In this document: piece by piece, positions 6,218 through 8,470 of the stretch
How positions within the stretch are numbered: position 1 is the first letter of the stretch
Layout of the letters: each line of letters begins with the position of its first letter
Assembly: GCA_003512585.1 (NCBI GenBank)
Contig: DOQE01000095.1
Location: forward strand, 1,951 to 10,420
Length of the DNA: 8,470 nucleotides
Direction: 5' to 3'
From: Bacillota bacterium
GTDB taxonomy: Bacteria; Bacillota_I; Bacilli_A; RFN20; CAG-826
The notes under the pieces: model-generated
Database searches by the model: none
Seen by the model: the letters and a program-made list of their open reading frames with translations, nothing else
What the model was told of the DNA's origin: nothing
Made by a program: the position numbers and the translations under genes

Positions 6218-7692
6218 TATTTGCCCTCGGTATAAATGCGTTTTTCACTCTCGCCATCAAAAACAAATATCTTGCTTGGGCGAATGCCAACCTTATTATC
6301 TCCTAAAGGCACATTGATTTCCGAATCGATGATACCTTTGATAGCCTCTCCTTTAAAGGAAGGATGAGAAGCAATAATAGACATATCCCTACCCATCGTT
6401 TGAATGGCTTCGACATTCAAGGTTAGAACTTTCTTATCCTTTGTCCCGTCTAGAATAAATCCTTCGGGGCGAATGCCGACATAGACTTTCTTATCCCCTT
6501 CTTTTGTAAAGGCACTATCAGAGAATATTTTTTCTTCCCCGATATATAAGCTTCCTTTTTTTAGCTTCCCTTCAAAAACATTGATAGGAGGAGTCCCCAA
6601 GAATTTAGCAACGAATAAACAATTTGGATTCTTATAGACTTCCTGTGGGGCGTCTTCTTGCATTTTTACCCCATCTTTCATAACGACAATCTTATCGGAA
6701 ATCGACATGGCTTCTTCTTGGTCATGGGTAACAAAGACAGTTGTAATCCCGGTTTCTCTTTGAATACGCCTTATCTCTTCTCTAGTTTGGATACGAAGTC
6801 TAGCATCAAGGTTGGATAAAGGTTCATCTAAAAGCAACACTTTCGGCTTTCTGACTAAAGCTCTAGCAATGGCAACCCTTTGTTGTTGCCCACCACTTAA
6901 CTCGGCTGGTTTTCTTTCTAGATATTGAGAGATTTGAACTAATCTAGCAGTTTCTTGAACCAAGGCATCGATTTCATCTTTGCTTAAACGCCTTTTTTCT
7001 TCAATGGGAGTTCCATTTTCTCCGATTAATTCGCGTTTATCATTAATAGTAAATCCTTTTTGAAGGTATTTTTGGGTAAGCGTTTCAATCTTAACTTTCA
7101 ATTCAGCAACTATCTCTTCAACTTTTGCTTCTAACTCATTGGAAGGAATGGAATGAAGGCCATAAGAAAATACCTTATTGGCAATGGAAGTAACGACATG
7201 AAAACTTTCAATCATATGCCTAGCAAAGGCAGATTTAGATATTTTCCCATCATAAATAGAAGAATTTGCAATTTGGACTATTTCGTCATGATGATCGCTT
7301 ATTAGCTCGACTATTTTTTCTAAATTTAAGATGTCGATTGCCTTTTTGTTAGTAACGACATTTAAATTCGTAAGAGGGAATTTGACGTTATCATAAACCG
7401 TCATATGAGGATAAAGGGCATAGTTTTGGAAAACTAATCCAATTCCTCTTTTTTCGGCCGCAAGATGAGTAACATCTTCATCTCCAAACCATATTTCCCC
7501 TTCGGTTGGGGCTTTCAAACCGGCAATCATGTAAAGTGTTGTTGATTTGCCGCATCCAGAAGGGCCAAGCAACCCTAAAAGGGTTCCATCTTCAACTAGG
7601 ACATTTAAATCGTTAACGGCTGTGGTATCTGGAATATTCTTCTTAGGATTTCCAGGGAACGTCTTTGTCAAGTGATTAATTTTGATTTCCAT
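6217..7692 (-). CDS. ABC transporter ATPase, UgpC/MsmK/MalK family, with large insertion
   Basis: This is a 491-residue cytoplasmic ATPase that powers the import complex. Motifs in order: Walker A GPSGCGKST (43-51), Q-loop Q89 in LVFQNYALYPHMTVYDNV, signature LSGGQQQ (265-271), Walker B VLLLDE (285-290), D-loop SNLD (293-296), switch histidine H323, and a TOBE-type regulatory domain (about 365-491, with VGIRPEGF at 405-412). All catalytic residues are present. Family members are usually about 360-380 residues. The excess is an insertion at about 113-238 between the Q-loop region and the helix leading into the signature motif. It is charged and mostly helical in appearance (for example ELEAKVEEIVAELKVKIETL). 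From memory, mycoplasma UgpC-like ATPases are also enlarged. This is the first gene after the promoter at 7713-7741 and overlaps the next gene by one base. Confidence 0.93.
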   Translation of the reverse strand: MEIKINHLTKTFPGNPKKNIPDTTAVNDLNVLVEDGTLLGLLGPSGCGKSTTLYMIAGLKAPTEGEIWFGDEDVTHLAAEKRGIGLVFQNYALYPHMTVYDNVKFPLTNLNVVTNKKAIDILNLEKIVELISDHHDEIVQIANSSIYDGKISKSAFARHMIESFHVVTSIANKVFSYGLHSIPSNELEAKVEEIVAELKVKIETLTQKYLQKGFTINDKRELIGENGTPIEEKRRLSKDEIDALVQETARLVQISQYLERKPAELSGGQQQRVAIARALVRKPKVLLLDEPLSNLDARLRIQTREEIRRIQRETGITTVFVTHDQEEAMSISDKIVVMKDGVKMQEDAPQEVYKNPNCLFVAKFLGTPPINVFEGKLKKGSLYIGEEKIFSDSAFTKEGDKKVYVGIRPEGFILDGTKDKKVLTLNVEAIQTMGRDMSIIASHPSFKGEAIKGIIDSEINVPLGDNKVGIRPSKIFVFDGESEKRIYTEGK

Positions 7693-7712
7693 AACGTTAT
7701 ATCTTTAACTAA

Positions 7713-7741
7713 ATTATAATGATAGGCAAGAGTTTTATCAA
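7713..7741 (-). promoter_or_regulatory. Near-consensus promoter of the transporter-nuclease operon
   Basis: On the minus strand TTGATA (7741-7736) and TATAAT (7718-7713) are separated by exactly 17 bases, which is five of six and six of six matches to the vegetative sigma factor consensus. Transcription should begin near 7706, leaving a leader of only about 14 bases before the ATG at 7692. The only ribosome-site-like bases are AAAG at 7706-7703, so initiation on the first gene may be nearly leaderless. Confidence 0.8.
7720..7740 (-). promoter_or_regulatory. Possible operator-like inverted repeat inside the promoter
   Basis: TGATA and TATCA form 5-base inverted arms around an 11-base centre. 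One arm covers most of the -35 box and the other sits beside the -10 box. A repressor bound here would block the promoter, but arms this short can arise by chance and no regulator gene is seen in the window. Confidence 0.2.
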
Positions 7742-7770
7742 TGAAACCAAAATAGAATTAGGAAAAGTAT

Positions 7771-7798
7771 CCTTTAAATTTTTAAAAATTAAATTAGG
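7771..7798. repeat. AT-rich palindrome after the RDD gene
   Basis: A perfect 14-base palindrome, AATTTTTAAAAATT at 7777-7790, is bracketed by CCT (7771-7773) and AGG (7796-7798). It lies 27 bases past the RDD gene stop and could be a weak terminator, but it has no GC-rich stem and no T-run after it on the minus strand. Two copies of AATTAGGAAA (7756-7765 and 7792-7801) lie around it, spaced 36 bases apart. Confidence 0.4.
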
Positions 7799-7825
7799 AA
7801 AGATGAGTTATTAAAGGCAACAAAT

Positions 7826-8470
7826 TTATCTATTCTTTTTTGTTTCGATTTCAAAGTCCTTATTTTCTATAGATGCTTTATCTCTATTTTCTTTATGGCT
7901 TTTATAATCCCCATAATCTAAATAAATATCATCCCTACTGATGTCAACCTTATATTGATTTAATACGTAATCATCTAAAGATTGGCATCTTTTCGAAAAT
8001 AATAACATGGTAAAAGAAATACCCCATGGTATTAAAAAAGAGACAAAGGAAAGCCAAATAAAAACAAAATAATCAAAAACTACTCTCCCTAGATAAGGCA
8101 AAGCCTTTAAGGACAAACCATTTTTCCCAACTAAGCCAATTTTAAAAATTGCCATTCCTATTGTCCTTTTCCCTTTTTTAAACGCGGTTAAGGGAAGGAT
8201 TAAATAATAAACAAGGAAAGATAAAGTCAATGAAGCGGCACCAACAACAAAAGAAAGGATAAAAAAGAATTTATTCGAATTAATGTATATTTCATTGCTA
8301 TAAAGATATTTTAAACATTCATTCTCGATTTCATTTTTATAAAAAGAAAGAATAGAAGAAGGGTCTGCCAATTCGTTTTCTTTTATTTTTCCTTCATTTT
8401 CGATAAATAAAGAAGTTGTTCCATCTAAAGCCTTTAGTTTTCTTTCTTCATATTGTTTATAAGGATCTAT
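7826..8470 (-). CDS. RDD-family membrane protein, C-terminal part (start beyond window)
   Basis: The frame is open for 214 codons from the right edge to the TAA at 7828-7826, so the start lies outside the window. Counting from the edge, residues 1-66 are polar. Two hydrophobic regions lie at about 68-94 (FFFILSFVVGAASLTLSFLVYYLILPL) and about 128-158. Between them KKGKRTIGMAIFKIGLV (98-114) and LPYLGR (124-129) match the GKT-x-GK...R part of RDD domains. QSLDDYVLNQYKVD at 163-176 matches their LHD...VV-like ending. The first RDD helix with its Arg-Asp pair would be upstream. The tail is charged (ENRDKASIENKDFEIETKKNR). A TTG at 8371 is not needed as a start, because coding sequence continues upstream of it. 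RDD proteins are poorly understood; some act in ion transport. It is separated from the operon by the promoter at 7713-7741. Confidence 0.8.
   Translation of the reverse strand: MDPYKQYEERKLKALDGTTSLFIENEGKIKENELADPSSILSFYKNEIENECLKYLYSNEIYINSNKFFFILSFVVGAASLTLSFLVYYLILPLTAFKKGKRTIGMAIFKIGLVGKNGLSLKALPYLGRVVFDYFVFIWLSFVSFLIPWGISFTMLLFSKRCQSLDDYVLNQYKVDISRDDIYLDYGDYKSHKENRDKASIENKDFEIETKKNR

Noticed and set aside
2759..7692. Firm naming of the transporter as a sugar or glycerol-phosphate importer (ugpABCE, msmEFGK or malEFGK)
   Set aside because: Family membership is clear but the substrate is not, and the linked nuclease points elsewhere; no gene symbols were given for this reason.
8369..8371. 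TTG as the start of the RDD-family gene
   Set aside because: The same frame is open through to the right edge with normal coding sequence, and an RDD protein should have another helix upstream, so the gene is simply cut by the window.
1..8470. tRNA or rRNA genes, CRISPR arrays, insertion sequences, attachment sites
   Set aside because: No cloverleaf-like sequence, regularly spaced repeat, transposase motif or terminal inverted repeats were seen; intergenic gaps are all shorter than 150 bases.

Overview
The window is a compact, low-to-moderate GC stretch with every supported gene on the minus strand, so the reading order is from right to left. Cysteine-anchored lipoproteins, TTGATA/TATAAT and TATAAT-type promoter elements, AGGAG-type ribosome binding sites and overlapping genes point to a Bacillota (Firmicutes) or Mollicutes-like bacterium. 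All visible tryptophans are TGG and all stops are TAA or TAG, so nothing here shows the mycoplasma genetic code. An Acholeplasma-, RF39- or Erysipelotrichia-like lineage is plausible, but this is inference.

Layout in transcription order: (1) the 3' part of an RDD-family membrane protein enters from the right edge (8470-7826). (2) A 133-base gap (7825-7693) holds an AT-rich palindrome and a near-consensus promoter. (3) The main operon follows: a UgpC/MsmK/MalK-type ABC ATPase with a large internal insertion (7692-6217), a MalF-type permease whose last helix is cut off by an in-frame TAA (6217-5366, remnant to 5267), a MalG-type permease (5265-4321), a solute-binding lipoprotein (4279-2759), a lipoprotein with a staphylococcal-nuclease domain (2740-851) and a small two-helix membrane protein (851-408). 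(4) A strong intrinsic terminator overlaps the last stop codon (382-417). (5) A new promoter then drives another lipoprotein that runs off the left edge (321-1).

The central reading is that genes 7692 to 408 form one surface nucleic-acid scavenging system. The anchored nuclease would cut extracellular DNA or RNA, the binding lipoprotein would capture the products, and the two permeases and ATPase would import them. The 'sugar transporter' name such genes usually receive may therefore be wrong here. From memory, Mycoplasma genitalium has a similar set (MG185-MG189, with MG186 a calcium-dependent SNase-type nuclease next to UgpC-like transporter genes). This window would extend that arrangement to a standard-code relative.

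The two oddest details are the TAA that removes the final helix of the first permease, although the rest of the helix is still encoded in frame, and the roughly 120-residue insertion in the ATPase between the Q-loop and the signature motif. Substrate, final transport competence and the role of the small membrane protein cannot be settled from sequence reading alone.
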